From contig NZ_LRBG01000035.1 of NCBI RefSeq assembly GCF_001580545.1, positions 186,001-250,000 of the forward strand: DNA of 64,000 bases. Reading direction: 5' to 3'. The notes beneath the pieces were generated by a model that saw only the letters and a list, made by a program, of their open reading frames with translations, was not told where the DNA came from and did not search any database. A program made the translations under genes and the position numbers. Positions 1 to 8,603 of this stretch are shown in pieces. The stretch is from Paraburkholderia monticola (lineage in GTDB: Bacteria; Pseudomonadota; Gammaproteobacteria; Burkholderiales; Burkholderiaceae). The stretch's first letter is position 1; every line of letters starts with the position of its first letter.

Positions 1-1039
1 CGGTGCGGATTACGAGGTCCTGCTCGCAACGAGCAGCGACGAGGCAATCGCGATCCTCGAGCAGGACAATGCCCGCATCGCGGTGCTGGTCACGGACTTC
101 CGCATGCCGGGGCGCGACGGCGGCGAACTGCTGCGCCAGGTGGCGCTTGAATATCCGCACATCGTGCGCATTCTGGTCACGGCTTACGCGGACGTCGAGA
201 TGCTACTGCGGACGGTCAACACCGGCGAGGTGTTCCGCATCCTCGAAAAGCCGCTGAAGCCGGCGGCGGTGCGCGACACGCTGCAACTGGCGTTCGAGCG
301 TTTCCACGAACGTGCGATGCAGAATCAACGGCTGATCGCCATCGACGAAACCCTGGCGTTCATCGCGCACGAACTGAATACCCCGCTCGCGGCGATCGCG
401 TTGAACGCGCACAGCATCGAAGATCGCACCGATGCGGAGCGCGATGCGGAAGGTGAAATCCTCGGCGCCGCGAAATCGATGCGCGAGAGCGCGCAGTACT
501 GCATGGCGGTGGTGTCGTCGTTCTGGCGCTCGGTCCACAACGGGCGCCGGCTGCCGGAGGACGACGAGGCACGCCTCGAGAGCACCGCGCACGGGCTGAT
601 CTCGGCGTTGCTCGACACGTATCCGTTGACGACCGCGCAGCGCTCGTGGGTGCAGGTCGAGGTCGCCAGCGACTTTGCCGTGCTCACGCAACCGAATTGC
701 GTGGCGCTCGTGCTGTCGTCGCTATTGTCCAACGCGTTGCGTGCGCTCGCGGATGTGCCGTCGCCGTCGGTGCGCTTTAACGTGACAACGGACCCCCACC
801 CGAGCATCGGCATCTGCGACAACGGGCCGGGGATTCCGCCCGAGATCAAAGACCGCCTGTTGACGGACCCGATTACAACGCACGCGAAATCTGGGGGAAA
901 CGGCTTGGGCCTGATTCTATGCAACCGCGTCATGCAGTCCTGTGGCGGCGGACTCAGGATCGAATCCACGCCGGGGGGAGGCACCACCGTAGTGCTGGAT
1001 TTCCCCCATATCAAAGGTCAAACGCACAGGAGTTGTTGA
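1..1039 (+). CDS. Receiver-histidine kinase protein, 5' end cut off
   Basis: The reading frame is already open at base 2, so the gene begins upstream of the window; about 345 residues are visible. The order is unusual: a receiver domain comes first (phospho-acceptor Asp in VLVTDFRMPG, Thr in LVTAYAD, Lys in ILEKPLKP), followed by a histidine kinase. The kinase shows an H-box (IAHELNTPL), an N-box (SSLLSNALRAL) and G-boxes (ICDNGPGIP, GGNGLGLILC). No membrane segment is seen in the visible part, so it is probably a cytoplasmic relay kinase that receives phosphate and passes it on. Its TGA stop overlaps the ATG of the next gene, so the two are translationally coupled. The likely partner is that response regulator. 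The signal sensed cannot be told. Confidence 0.9.
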   Translation, partial: GADYEVLLATSSDEAIAILEQDNARIAVLVTDFRMPGRDGGELLRQVALEYPHIVRILVTAYADVEMLLRTVNTGEVFRILEKPLKPAAVRDTLQLAFERFHERAMQNQRLIAIDETLAFIAHELNTPLAAIALNAHSIEDRTDAERDAEGEILGAAKSMRESAQYCMAVVSSFWRSVHNGRRLPEDDEARLESTAHGLISALLDTYPLTTAQRSWVQVEVASDFAVLTQPNCVALVLSSLLSNALRALADVPSPSVRFNVTTDPHPSIGICDNGPGIPPEIKDRLLTDPITTHAKSGGNGLGLILCNRVMQSCGGGLRIESTPGGGTTVVLDFPHIKGQTHRSC

Positions 1040-2040
1040 TGAACGAAGCAAAAGCCACAGAGGAGTTGGCGCCGGCGATCATCTTCGTCGATGACGAAGC
1101 TACCGCCGTAAAGTACTTCCAGCGTGCCATTGGAAGCCTGGCGCCGGTCCTGACTGGTGGCTCGGTGGAAGAGGGCAAGGCGCTGCTCGACCAGCACGGC
1201 GACAGGGTGGCGGTCCTTGTCTCCGACCAGCGCATGCCGGGCGAGTTCGGCAACGAGCTGCTGCGCTATGCGAGCGAGCGCTTTCCGCATGTCGTGCGGA
1301 TCCTGACCACCGCGTATGCGGAGATCGATCAGACCGTCGCGGCCGTCAACCTTGGCCATATCCATCGCTACATCAAGAAGCCGTGGGACATCACGGCGTT
1401 GCGCATGGAGCTGAAGCAGGCGCTCGAGCTGGCCGAGCTGCGCAAGGAACGCGACACGCTGGTGCGCGAGAAGCTCGGCGTGCTGCAAAAGCAGGTGGTC
1501 GCCACGCGCGTTGGTCTGGTGCGCTCGCTGTCGGCCACGCTGATCGGGCTGGAGCGCTTTCAGCCGGTCGAGACCTACCTCGCCGCGGCGCTACTCGCCA
1601 ACGTGCCGAACTCCGAGCCGGACTGGCTGCTGCAGGACTACTCCGATCTGATCGCCGCCGAGAGTGCCCGCAGCGGCGCGTTCGGTCATACGGTGGCGGC
1701 GCATCTCGCCACGCTGCGTAGTCGTCATGGCGGCATGAGCGCGAGCGATGCGCTGACCGCGCTGGCCGGGACGCTTTCCGAGGCAGGCATCGGTGTGCGC
1801 CGCGAAGGCGATGGTCTCATGTGGGATCAGCCGGCCGCACTCGCCGAGTTTCTCGCGGAGCCGGGCAATAACGCGGTGTCGAGCGCACACGCGGCATGGC
1901 TGGCAAGTCTCCTGTGGCTCGATATCAATGATGTTGCACTGCAGCCGGTCCGTGAAGGCAATGCGATCGCGTTGCGGCCGGTGCAGCGCGCCAGCGAGTT
2001 CGCCGCCGATCGCCTCGCCACCTGGATCGAGCAGTTCTGA
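1039..2040 (+). CDS. Response regulator without DNA-binding domain
   Basis: A 333-residue protein. Residues about 12-130 form a receiver domain with acidic residues FVDDE, phospho-acceptor Asp in VLVSDQRMPG, Thr in ILTTAYAE and Lys in YIKKPWD. The rest, about 200 residues, is alanine- and leucine-rich helical sequence with no HTH, GGDEF, EAL or HD motif that I recognise. A heptad-like stretch (LAELRKERDTLVREKLGVLQ) right after the receiver suggests a coiled-coil linker. The start overlaps the upstream kinase stop (TGATG), and the receiver resembles the one in that kinase, so the pair probably form one relay. The output is unknown; it may act by protein-protein contact. Confidence 0.88.
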   Translation: MNEAKATEELAPAIIFVDDEATAVKYFQRAIGSLAPVLTGGSVEEGKALLDQHGDRVAVLVSDQRMPGEFGNELLRYASERFPHVVRILTTAYAEIDQTVAAVNLGHIHRYIKKPWDITALRMELKQALELAELRKERDTLVREKLGVLQKQVVATRVGLVRSLSATLIGLERFQPVETYLAAALLANVPNSEPDWLLQDYSDLIAAESARSGAFGHTVAAHLATLRSRHGGMSASDALTALAGTLSEAGIGVRREGDGLMWDQPAALAEFLAEPGNNAVSSAHAAWLASLLWLDINDVALQPVREGNAIALRPVQRASEFAADRLATWIEQF

Positions 2041-2457
2041 TTACTTTGCTACGCGAGCGCGGCGTCTGACGCTCCGATACGCATACCTGGTTCGCGCTGC
2101 TGTCCGCCTGGGCTAGCAGCGCGCAACTGACAACGGCTCGCCCGAGCCGTCCCGCCTTCAGTCGACCCCTCTTCAAGCTGCATTTATCGCAGCGATCCCA
2201 TCCCATCGCAATACTTCGCATCCCGACGCGATTTCCGCGGCGGCGACCCGCGTCACGCGCGCGAATAACAGACCGACATTTCATTTCGATGAAACATCGC
2301 ACTTTCCGTTGATGGGGACCCGGTGACGGAGGAGTTCATTAAAAGTTCCATGTCATAAAAACGGAACATTGCCGCTCGATAATCCGGCTGCGTAAAAAAA
2401 CACGGATTTGTTCCATTCGGGCGGAAAAGTCGCATCTAAACCATCAGGGGTCCCACA
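2041..2457. other. Intergenic region upstream of phosphoesterase lipoprotein
   Basis: No convincing gene. An 8-bp perfect hairpin (2133-2150, ACGGCTCG/CGAGCCGT) lies 93 bases after the regulator gene and has no T-run, so it is at most a weak terminator. The last 120 bases are AT-rich and hold two direct copies of GTTCCAT (about 2345 and 2411). At 2350-2360, ATGTCATAAAA matches one half of a PhoB box, but the second half is poor. Confidence 0.4.
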
Positions 2458-4809
2458 ATGTCGGTCAGTCCAACATCACGCACTAGTCTGATTCTCACTT
2501 CAATCGCGGCCGCCTGCGTTCTAGCAGCCTGCGGCGGCTCCGATAATTCGAACACGGCGAGCACCAGTACGCCGCAACCGACGACCTTCTCGGGCGTCGT
2601 GACCGCAGCCAACTTCGTGCCGGGCAACGCGTCCGGTAACCCGACCATCAACGCAGGCTACTACGCCGGCGCGACCGTCTGCCTCGATACGAACGGCAAC
2701 GGCAAGTGCGATTCGGGTGAAGCAAGCGCGACGACCGACAGCAAAGGTCACTTCTCGCTGCAATCGAGCGCGAGCGGTCAGCTGATCGCCGACGTCAGCA
2801 CGAAGGCAACCAATACCGCAAGCGGCGCGGCTGTCGCAAGCCACGTGATCCTGCGCGCTTCGGCTGCGCAAATCGCCGACCAGGGCGCGGCGAACGTCGT
2901 GATCAGCCCGATGTCGACCGAAGTGCAGCGTCTCGTGGAAGCGAACGGCACCACCTACGCCACCGAAAAGGCCAACGTCGCAGCACGCCTGAGCGGTCCG
3001 GCACTCGGCGCATCGTCGGTGACGGTGAGCGCCGCGGATGCGCTCGGCGACGTGAACAAGCTGTCGGGTGTCGAGCAGCAGACCGTGCTGTTCGAAGACA
3101 ACCAGCTCGCGAACCGCTACACATACGCGACGACCAAGCTCGATCGCGGCGACATGTACCCGGACAACCTCGCGGTGACCGGTGGTGATCCGTCGATCGT
3201 CGGCGCGTCGGGCGTGACCGCCTTGACGGCCGTGAAGTCGACGCAGACGCAAGCGCCGATCACGTATGCGCAAGCGCAGCAAGCCGCGTTCAACGTCGAA
3301 GGCATTCCGCGTTACGACAACGTGTTCGTGATCATGCTCGAGAACCACAGCGTGGCGCCGACCGGTTCGGGTGCGAACTTTACGCCGGGTATTCTCGGTT
3401 CGTCGAGCGCGCCGTTCATCAACCAGTTCCTGAGCGGCAACGCCCAGTTCACGACCTACTACTCGACCGGCAACCCGAGCGAGCCGAACTACACGGCACT
3501 CGGCGGCGCGGATGACTGGGGTATCACGGATGACAACTGGTGGGGCTGCGGCGCGGGCACGACCGGCGCAAACGCACCGACCGACGCGGCATTCGCAGGC
3601 GGTACTGCTTCGGACGGCGCACCGCTCGTCGCGACCGGCGCACTTCCGCCGCTCGACACGTCGCACCTGACGGGTTACACGACGACCGGCGCGTGCGCAT
3701 CGACGACCTCGATCGCGAACCACAACGTCCAGGCGTCGAACCTGTTCACGCTGCTGTCGCAAGCGGGCATGACGTGGCGTACCTATAGCGAGTCGATGAA
3801 CCCGGGCCAGGACCCGCGCGCGGACAGTATCGCCGAGCCGACGATTTCGGCCGCCTACACGGGCCCGGGCAGCAACGGCACGGCCTACCCGATGCCGGGC
3901 GCGCTGTACAAGACCAAGCACCATCCGGGCATGGCCTATCAGCAGACGCGTAACCTGCCGGAATTCCACGCCGACAACCGCACGATCTTCGGCACGCAGT
4001 ACCCGCAGTCCGCTCTCGTGAATTCGAAGGACTATCCGATCCCGGCGAACTACAACTACGACCAGTTCAGCACCGACCTCGCGACCGGCGACGTGGGTAA
4101 CGTGAACTTCATCATGCCTGACCAGTGCGACGACATGCACGGCACCGGCTCGGATCCGTCGTGCCTGAGCGGCAGCACGGCGATCGTTCAGCGCGGTGAC
4201 GACTACGTGCGTCAGGTGGTTTCGAAGATCCAGGCTTCGCCGCTCTGGACCAACCCGAACCGCAAGGTCGCGATCGTCGTGATGTTCGACGAAGGCGAAG
4301 GCAGCTCGACCTCGTGCTGCGGCTGGAACCCGGTCACCTCGAACGTGAACCAGCAACCGCTGACGTTCGCGAACGGCAAGTACTCGCCGACGACGACGGT
4401 GCTGTACAACGCGGGCAACCACGGTCACGGCAACTCGGTGTTCGGTGTCGCGACGAACCAGGCGAACCCGAACGTCGTGGATAGCGACGAGTACAGCCAC
4501 TTCTCGTTCGTGCGCACGCTGCAGGACATGTTCCAGATCGCCGACCCGCAGCAGCCGAACACGTACCTCGCTCGTGCGAAGTACACGGAGTCGTTCATCG
4601 CGTCGAACATCGCGAACCTGCCGGAATTCTCGGGCAGCGCGGATACGCACTTCGACTCGATCCGTCCGATGAACCACGCGTACGTCACGCCGGCCACCTA
4701 CACGCAGAAGCTGAACCCGGTCGACGTGACGGGTACGTCGCTGGCATCGCGTGTTCCTGGCCCGGATGCGACCCAGACCAACATCTGGTCGCTGAAGTCG
4801 GCGAAGTAA
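2458..4809 (+). CDS. Secreted phosphoesterase-family lipoprotein (phospholipase C / acid phosphatase-like)
   Basis: 783 residues. It has a lipoprotein signal peptide with lipobox LAAC (Cys25), then a Ser/Thr/Asn-rich linker. A small beta domain with a calcium-binding-like Asp/Asn loop (CLDTNGNGKCDSGE, about residues 76-89) comes before the catalytic part. From about residue 282 the sequence matches the phosphoesterase family that includes bacterial phospholipase C and AcpA-type acid phosphatase: VFVIMLENHS, GNPSEPNYTALGG, MPDQCDDMHG, MFDEGEG and NHGHG carry the expected metal and catalytic residues. It would hydrolyse phosphate esters or phospholipids outside the inner membrane. It stands alone, with a terminator 70 bases downstream. 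A phosphate-starvation role is plausible but not shown. Confidence 0.88.
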   Translation: MSVSPTSRTSLILTSIAAACVLAACGGSDNSNTASTSTPQPTTFSGVVTAANFVPGNASGNPTINAGYYAGATVCLDTNGNGKCDSGEASATTDSKGHFSLQSSASGQLIADVSTKATNTASGAAVASHVILRASAAQIADQGAANVVISPMSTEVQRLVEANGTTYATEKANVAARLSGPALGASSVTVSAADALGDVNKLSGVEQQTVLFEDNQLANRYTYATTKLDRGDMYPDNLAVTGGDPSIVGASGVTALTAVKSTQTQAPITYAQAQQAAFNVEGIPRYDNVFVIMLENHSVAPTGSGANFTPGILGSSSAPFINQFLSGNAQFTTYYSTGNPSEPNYTALGGADDWGITDDNWWGCGAGTTGANAPTDAAFAGGTASDGAPLVATGALPPLDTSHLTGYTTTGACASTTSIANHNVQASNLFTLLSQAGMTWRTYSESMNPGQDPRADSIAEPTISAAYTGPGSNGTAYPMPGALYKTKHHPGMAYQQTRNLPEFHADNRTIFGTQYPQSALVNSKDYPIPANYNYDQFSTDLATGDVGNVNFIMPDQCDDMHGTGSDPSCLSGSTAIVQRGDDYVRQVVSKIQASPLWTNPNRKVAIVVMFDEGEGSSTSCCGWNPVTSNVNQQPLTFANGKYSPTTTVLYNAGNHGHGNSVFGVATNQANPNVVDSDEYSHFSFVRTLQDMFQIADPQQPNTYLARAKYTESFIASNIANLPEFSGSADTHFDSIRPMNHAYVTPATYTQKLNPVDVTGTSLASRVPGPDATQTNIWSLKSAK

Positions 4810-4881
4810 GGAGCCGATCCGCATGCGATACAAGCCGGCTCGCCGCCTTGTATCGCAGCCAGATGCGAGAAGAAGCGCTTG

Positions 4882-4916
4882 CTGCCGGGCCACGTATCGA
4901 GTGGTCCGGCAGTTTT
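4882..4916 (+). terminator. Rho-independent terminator after phosphoesterase gene
   Basis: A 12-bp stem (CTGCCGGGCCAC / GTGGTCCGGCAG, one G-T pair) with a 7-base loop, followed by TTTTCCATTTTC. It lies 73 bases past the stop of the phosphoesterase gene and separates it from the cytochrome gene. Confidence 0.85.
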
Positions 4917-5032
4917 CCATTTTCGTTCGTCCCATTGCCTCGCGGCCTTAGCGGTACGCGCAGTTAGCCAGGCCCTGCACGAGGCCCAGCCAGGACCGCC
5001 CGGCAATTGGATTCACGTACCCAGACATCGTC

Positions 5033-6508
5033 ATGCGAACACTTACCCTCGGCGTGCTGTGCGCGCTCTCCCTGATATTGACCGCCTGCGGCGGTGGTGG
5101 CAGTGATGGCGGCGGCTCGAGCCAGACGTCGTCGGGCGGCGGCGGCACGACGAGCGTCGCGCCGCCCGCGACGGTCACGTTGAGCGCCGCGGCGCAAGTC
5201 GGCCAGCAGTTGTTCTTCGACCAGAATCTGTCGGGCAACAAGAACATGGCCTGCGCGACCTGCCATAACCCGCAATTCGCCTATGGGCCGCCCAACAGCC
5301 TCGCCGTGCAGCTCGGCTCCGATCCGTCGGTGGCGGGGCAGCGCGCGGTGCCCTCGCTGCGCTACAAGTCGATGACGCCGCCGTACAACGACGTCGCCGA
5401 CAACCCCGACGGCATCACGCAAAACGCGCCGGGCGGCGGCTTCATGTGGGACGGCCGCGCGACGACGCTCGCCACCCAGGTATCGTTGCCGCTGCTCAAT
5501 CCGCTCGAAATGAACAACACGTCGGCCGCCGCCGTCGTGAAGGTCGTGCAGAACGCGTCATACGCGGCGCTGTTCCAGCAAGCGTTCGGCTCAGGCGTAT
5601 TCGCCAATACCGACACCGCGTTCACCGACATCGGTCTCGCGATCCAGGCCTACGAGACGGAAGATCCGAGCTTCGCGCCGTATTCGAGCAAGTTCGACCT
5701 GTACGAGTCCAACAAGGTGGGCGGCACGCTGACGGCCGCGGAAATGCGCGGCCTCCAGCTGTTCAACGACACCGACAAGGGCGCCGGCTGCGTGGCTTGC
5801 CACTATGCGGGCGCGAACTTCAACGGCTCGGTGGGACTGATGACCGACTTCACCTATCAGGCGATCGGTGCGCCGCGCAACGACACGTCGATTCCGGACA
5901 ACCCGGACCCGATCCCGAGCAACACCAACACCGCGTACTACGACATGGGCCTGTGCGGTCCGCTGAACACGATTCACACGCCCGGCACCGCGACGAGCGG
6001 TGCAGGTCCGGACTCGATCACCGGCGTCAACGTACCCGATCCGTATTGCGGCCGCTTCAAGGTGCCGACGCTGCGCAACGTCGCGACGCGCACGGCGTTG
6101 TTCCACAACGGCGTGTTCCATTCGCTCGTGCAGGTGCTGAACTTCTACAACACGCGCGACACGAACCCCGAGTACTGGTATCCGAGCACGGGCGGCGATA
6201 CCAGCAACATGGTCCAGAACCCGTCTTACGCGCTGTTCCCGAGCGCTGCATCGGGCGCGACGGCGACGCGGTTCAACGATTTGCCCACCGCGTACCAGGG
6301 CAACATCGACGAAGAACTGCCGATGGGCCAGGGCCAGACCGATGCGGGCGGCACGACGGCGGCCGACGGCGCGCAGGCGCGCCCGGTTCACTCGACGCCG
6401 CAGCTGACGCAGCAGAACATCGCGGACCTGGTCTGCTTCCTGAACACGCTGACGGACGGCTATCAACCGCCCGCCACGACGCCGACGAGCGGCGCCTGCG
6501 TGAACTGA
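5033..6508 (+). CDS. Di-haem cytochrome c peroxidase / MauG-family lipoprotein
   Basis: 491 residues. The lipobox LTAC puts the modified cysteine at 19, followed by a Gly/Ser-rich linker, so the protein is tethered in the periplasm or on the outer membrane. Two haem c sites are visible, CATCH at about 74-78 and CVACH at about 253-257, spaced as in the bacterial di-haem cytochrome c peroxidase / MauG family. The haem 1 region includes QLFFDQNLSGNKNMACATCH, typical of these enzymes. The sequence is longer than classical CcpA (about 330), with extra Gly/Ser/Thr-rich loops, so a peroxidase or a protein-modifying MauG-like role are both open. It is followed after 39 bases by another lipoprotein gene and probably shares its transcript. 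Confidence 0.88.
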   Translation: MRTLTLGVLCALSLILTACGGGGSDGGGSSQTSSGGGGTTSVAPPATVTLSAAAQVGQQLFFDQNLSGNKNMACATCHNPQFAYGPPNSLAVQLGSDPSVAGQRAVPSLRYKSMTPPYNDVADNPDGITQNAPGGGFMWDGRATTLATQVSLPLLNPLEMNNTSAAAVVKVVQNASYAALFQQAFGSGVFANTDTAFTDIGLAIQAYETEDPSFAPYSSKFDLYESNKVGGTLTAAEMRGLQLFNDTDKGAGCVACHYAGANFNGSVGLMTDFTYQAIGAPRNDTSIPDNPDPIPSNTNTAYYDMGLCGPLNTIHTPGTATSGAGPDSITGVNVPDPYCGRFKVPTLRNVATRTALFHNGVFHSLVQVLNFYNTRDTNPEYWYPSTGGDTSNMVQNPSYALFPSAASGATATRFNDLPTAYQGNIDEELPMGQGQTDAGGTTAADGAQARPVHSTPQLTQQNIADLVCFLNTLTDGYQPPATTPTSGACVN

Positions 6509-6547
6509 CGACATTCAATCAAGCAACTCAACCTGAGCAACAACGAC

Positions 6548-7219
6548 ATGATGCGACGCTCCACCGCCGCCCGCCTCGCAGGCGGCGCGCTTTCCCTGAT
6601 CGCCCTGACGCTCTTCGCGGGGTGCCACGACAAGAGCCAGGATGCGAATCAGGCGAACTTTACGACCACCATCAACGACTACCTGAGCAAGCGCGGCCAT
6701 CTGTGTCTCGCCAAGTACGACTGGCCGATCTACACGACGACCGAAGACCGCGCCAACGGCACGCGCGACGCGGTGCAGATGCCGGTGCTCGAGAAGCTCG
6801 GTCTGGTGGAAGGCAAGGACATGCTGGTCGAACGCGTCGACGCGGACGGCAAGAAAATCACCGCGTCAGCGCGGCAGTATCAGCTGACGCCGGAAGGTCA
6901 GAAGTACTATCTGCACATTCCGGAAGTGGTCGCGACCGCGACGTCGCGTGTGACGCATCCGGCCGATTTTTGCGCGGCTTCGTTGTCGCTGGACAAGGTC
7001 GTCGGATGGGAACGGCCGATGAAGATGGACGGCAAGATGGTGACGTCGGTGGTCTACACGTACAAGATCGACCCGGCGCCGTGGGCGAAGGACGCCGACG
7101 CGCAACGTGTGTTTCCGATGGTCAAGCGTGTGATCGAAGGCGCGGGGACCATGCAGCTGCGCGAGGGGGTGCATCTGACCGATGAGGGGTGGGTTGCGGA
7201 TGAGGTGTTTCAGCGCTGA
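6548..7219 (+). CDS. Lipoprotein of unknown function
   Basis: 223 residues. The signal peptide ends in FAGC, with the lipid-bearing Cys at 26. No enzyme motif is recognised. The mature part has a pattern of short beta-strand-like stretches and three cysteines, including CLAKYDWPIY and HPADFCAASLS. It lies 39 bases after the MauG-type gene and just before a terminator, so the two genes probably form an operon and the product may be a partner or accessory of the di-haem enzyme. That link is inferred from position only. Confidence 0.75.
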   Translation: MMRRSTAARLAGGALSLIALTLFAGCHDKSQDANQANFTTTINDYLSKRGHLCLAKYDWPIYTTTEDRANGTRDAVQMPVLEKLGLVEGKDMLVERVDADGKKITASARQYQLTPEGQKYYLHIPEVVATATSRVTHPADFCAASLSLDKVVGWERPMKMDGKMVTSVVYTYKIDPAPWAKDADAQRVFPMVKRVIEGAGTMQLREGVHLTDEGWVADEVFQR

Positions 7220-7236
7220 GATTTGAGTTGGGACAG

Positions 7237-7266
7237 CGGGGCGGGCACAGAGCGCCGCCCCGTTTT
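7237..7266 (+). terminator. Terminator of the cytochrome/lipoprotein operon
   Basis: Perfect 8-bp GC stem (CGGGGCGG / CCGCCCCG) with a 10-base loop, followed by TTTT, 17 bases after the stop of the small lipoprotein gene. The opposite strand lacks a T-run, so it works mainly rightward. Confidence 0.8.
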
Positions 7267-7272
7267 ACGTCG

Positions 7273-8163
7273 TCAGGTTCGCTCCCGCACCACAAACCGC
7301 CGCGTCCGAATCCACTTGGTCGCCACCCACTTATCCCCCGCACGCAGCGGCGTGCTCGCGTGCAACGAACTCGGATCACACAGCCCATACCGGTTGCCAT
7401 ACTCGAAGTAGAGCGCATGCCCCCGCTGCGGCGCGACCGACCAGCCGATTTGCGGAAACACCGTCTCCCCACCGCCGTCGACGTCTTTCAGATACATCAA
7501 CAGCGTACCCATGCGCTGGCCACTGCGCGCGATCGATTCGCGATTCGCTTCATTGCCGGTAATCAGATAGTCGACGTGCGGCGTCGACTCCGCGCCTTCC
7601 TCGTAGTGCAGCATTTGCAGGCCTTCGCCGTTCTCGACCGGCGTGCCGGTCAGCGCCGCGATGCGCGCTTCGATGCGCGCGATCAGCGGCGTCTCGCCCA
7701 AACGGAAAAACATCCCGTGACTGCTGCGATGACCGGCAACCACATTGCGGCCGGTCACCGGATCGACGACGGTCGACCGGTCGAGCCGAGGCTGCGCGAG
7801 CGCGATCAGCTGTTCGCATTCGTCGCCGCTCAGGAAGTTGGCCAGATGCACGGCGGCGGGCCGTTGCAGCCGAGACAGCACGCGTATCTTGCGCTCGCCG
7901 AGCTGGATCAGTGGACCGTCGGCCACGCGCAGCGGCTCAGGCTGGTAGCTGAGCGGCGCGCCGCCGACTTCGAGCTTGTCGCCGGGCAGCGGCGCACCGT
8001 ACAGGAACGCCGACGACACCGCCTCGACCATCGCCGACGCGAGCTCGGCCGCGTTGTTGCGGCTCACCAGTTCGTTGACGATCGCTTGCGGCGCGACGCC
8101 GCGCGTGAGGTTGGCGGCGATCCAGTCGCGGACCTCGGCGGGAAAATGGACGGTGATGGACAT
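7273..8163 (-). CDS. Prolyl 4-hydroxylase-like 2-oxoglutarate/Fe(II) dioxygenase
   Basis: 296 residues from the ATG at 8163. I preferred this start to longer in-frame options because conserved sequence begins there. The catalytic domain shows the HxD pair (H196, D198 in TPHVDYL), the distal His (H268 in SSLHAS) and the 2-oxoglutarate-binding Lys (K278 in GDKWVATKW), as in P4H-alpha-type oxygenases. The N-terminal 90 residues are a helical region of unknown role. It would hydroxylate a protein or peptide substrate, probably in the cytoplasm since no signal peptide is present. It is divergent from the RND operon across a 440-base gap. Confidence 0.87.
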   Translation of the reverse strand: MSITVHFPAEVRDWIAANLTRGVAPQAIVNELVSRNNAAELASAMVEAVSSAFLYGAPLPGDKLEVGGAPLSYQPEPLRVADGPLIQLGERKIRVLSRLQRPAAVHLANFLSGDECEQLIALAQPRLDRSTVVDPVTGRNVVAGHRSSHGMFFRLGETPLIARIEARIAALTGTPVENGEGLQMLHYEEGAESTPHVDYLITGNEANRESIARSGQRMGTLLMYLKDVDGGGETVFPQIGWSVAPQRGHALYFEYGNRYGLCDPSSLHASTPLRAGDKWVATKWIRTRRFVVRERT

Positions 8164-8603
8164 CGGCGTGACGTGATGGGAAGTCGTGATGGTCGCGGCG
8201 CCCGCGACGCTGGCTTGGGATGATAGCGAACGATTGTGACGATTCTGGACGGACGGGGCGCCTTTCAATCGGCAGTCGTCTGTTACCGCATATTGCGAAG
8301 GCCTGCCGTGTCCAAAACTCGACGCATCCGGGTGTCGCCGCGCCACGTGCCGTTCGATCCATGCCCCCAACTCTTCCACACACCAACATGTTGCGCTCCT
8401 GTAACTCAATCCCGCCGTAAGCCAGTTACATTCACGCATGCCGGGATAAAAGCACGCCCATTTCCTTACATATCGATAACAACACCTCCAGAAGGGCTTC
8501 GACTGATGACAACGCGCGTGAACCATGGCAATTTTGCGCAGTCCCGTCAGAGGACGAGATTCCAACCACACATCGACACCAATATCCGTCCCCGGAGAAC
8601 AAC
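8164..8603. other. Divergent intergenic region between dioxygenase and RND operon
   Basis: No gene recognised. An inverted pair TGTAAC (8400-8405) / GTTACA (8425-8430) with a 19-base spacer lies about 175 bases upstream of the RND operon and could be a regulator site. The stretch 8430-8500 is locally AT-richer (ACATATCGATAAC) and is where I would expect the promoter. No clear -35/-10 pair was found. Confidence 0.3.

Noticed and set aside
2350..2371. PhoB box upstream of the phosphoesterase
   Set aside because: The first half-site is good but the second half does not match, so I do not call it.
2521..4935. 804-residue minus-strand frame opposite the phosphoesterase
   Set aside because: Very Arg-rich with no motif; the plus-strand lipoprotein is clear.
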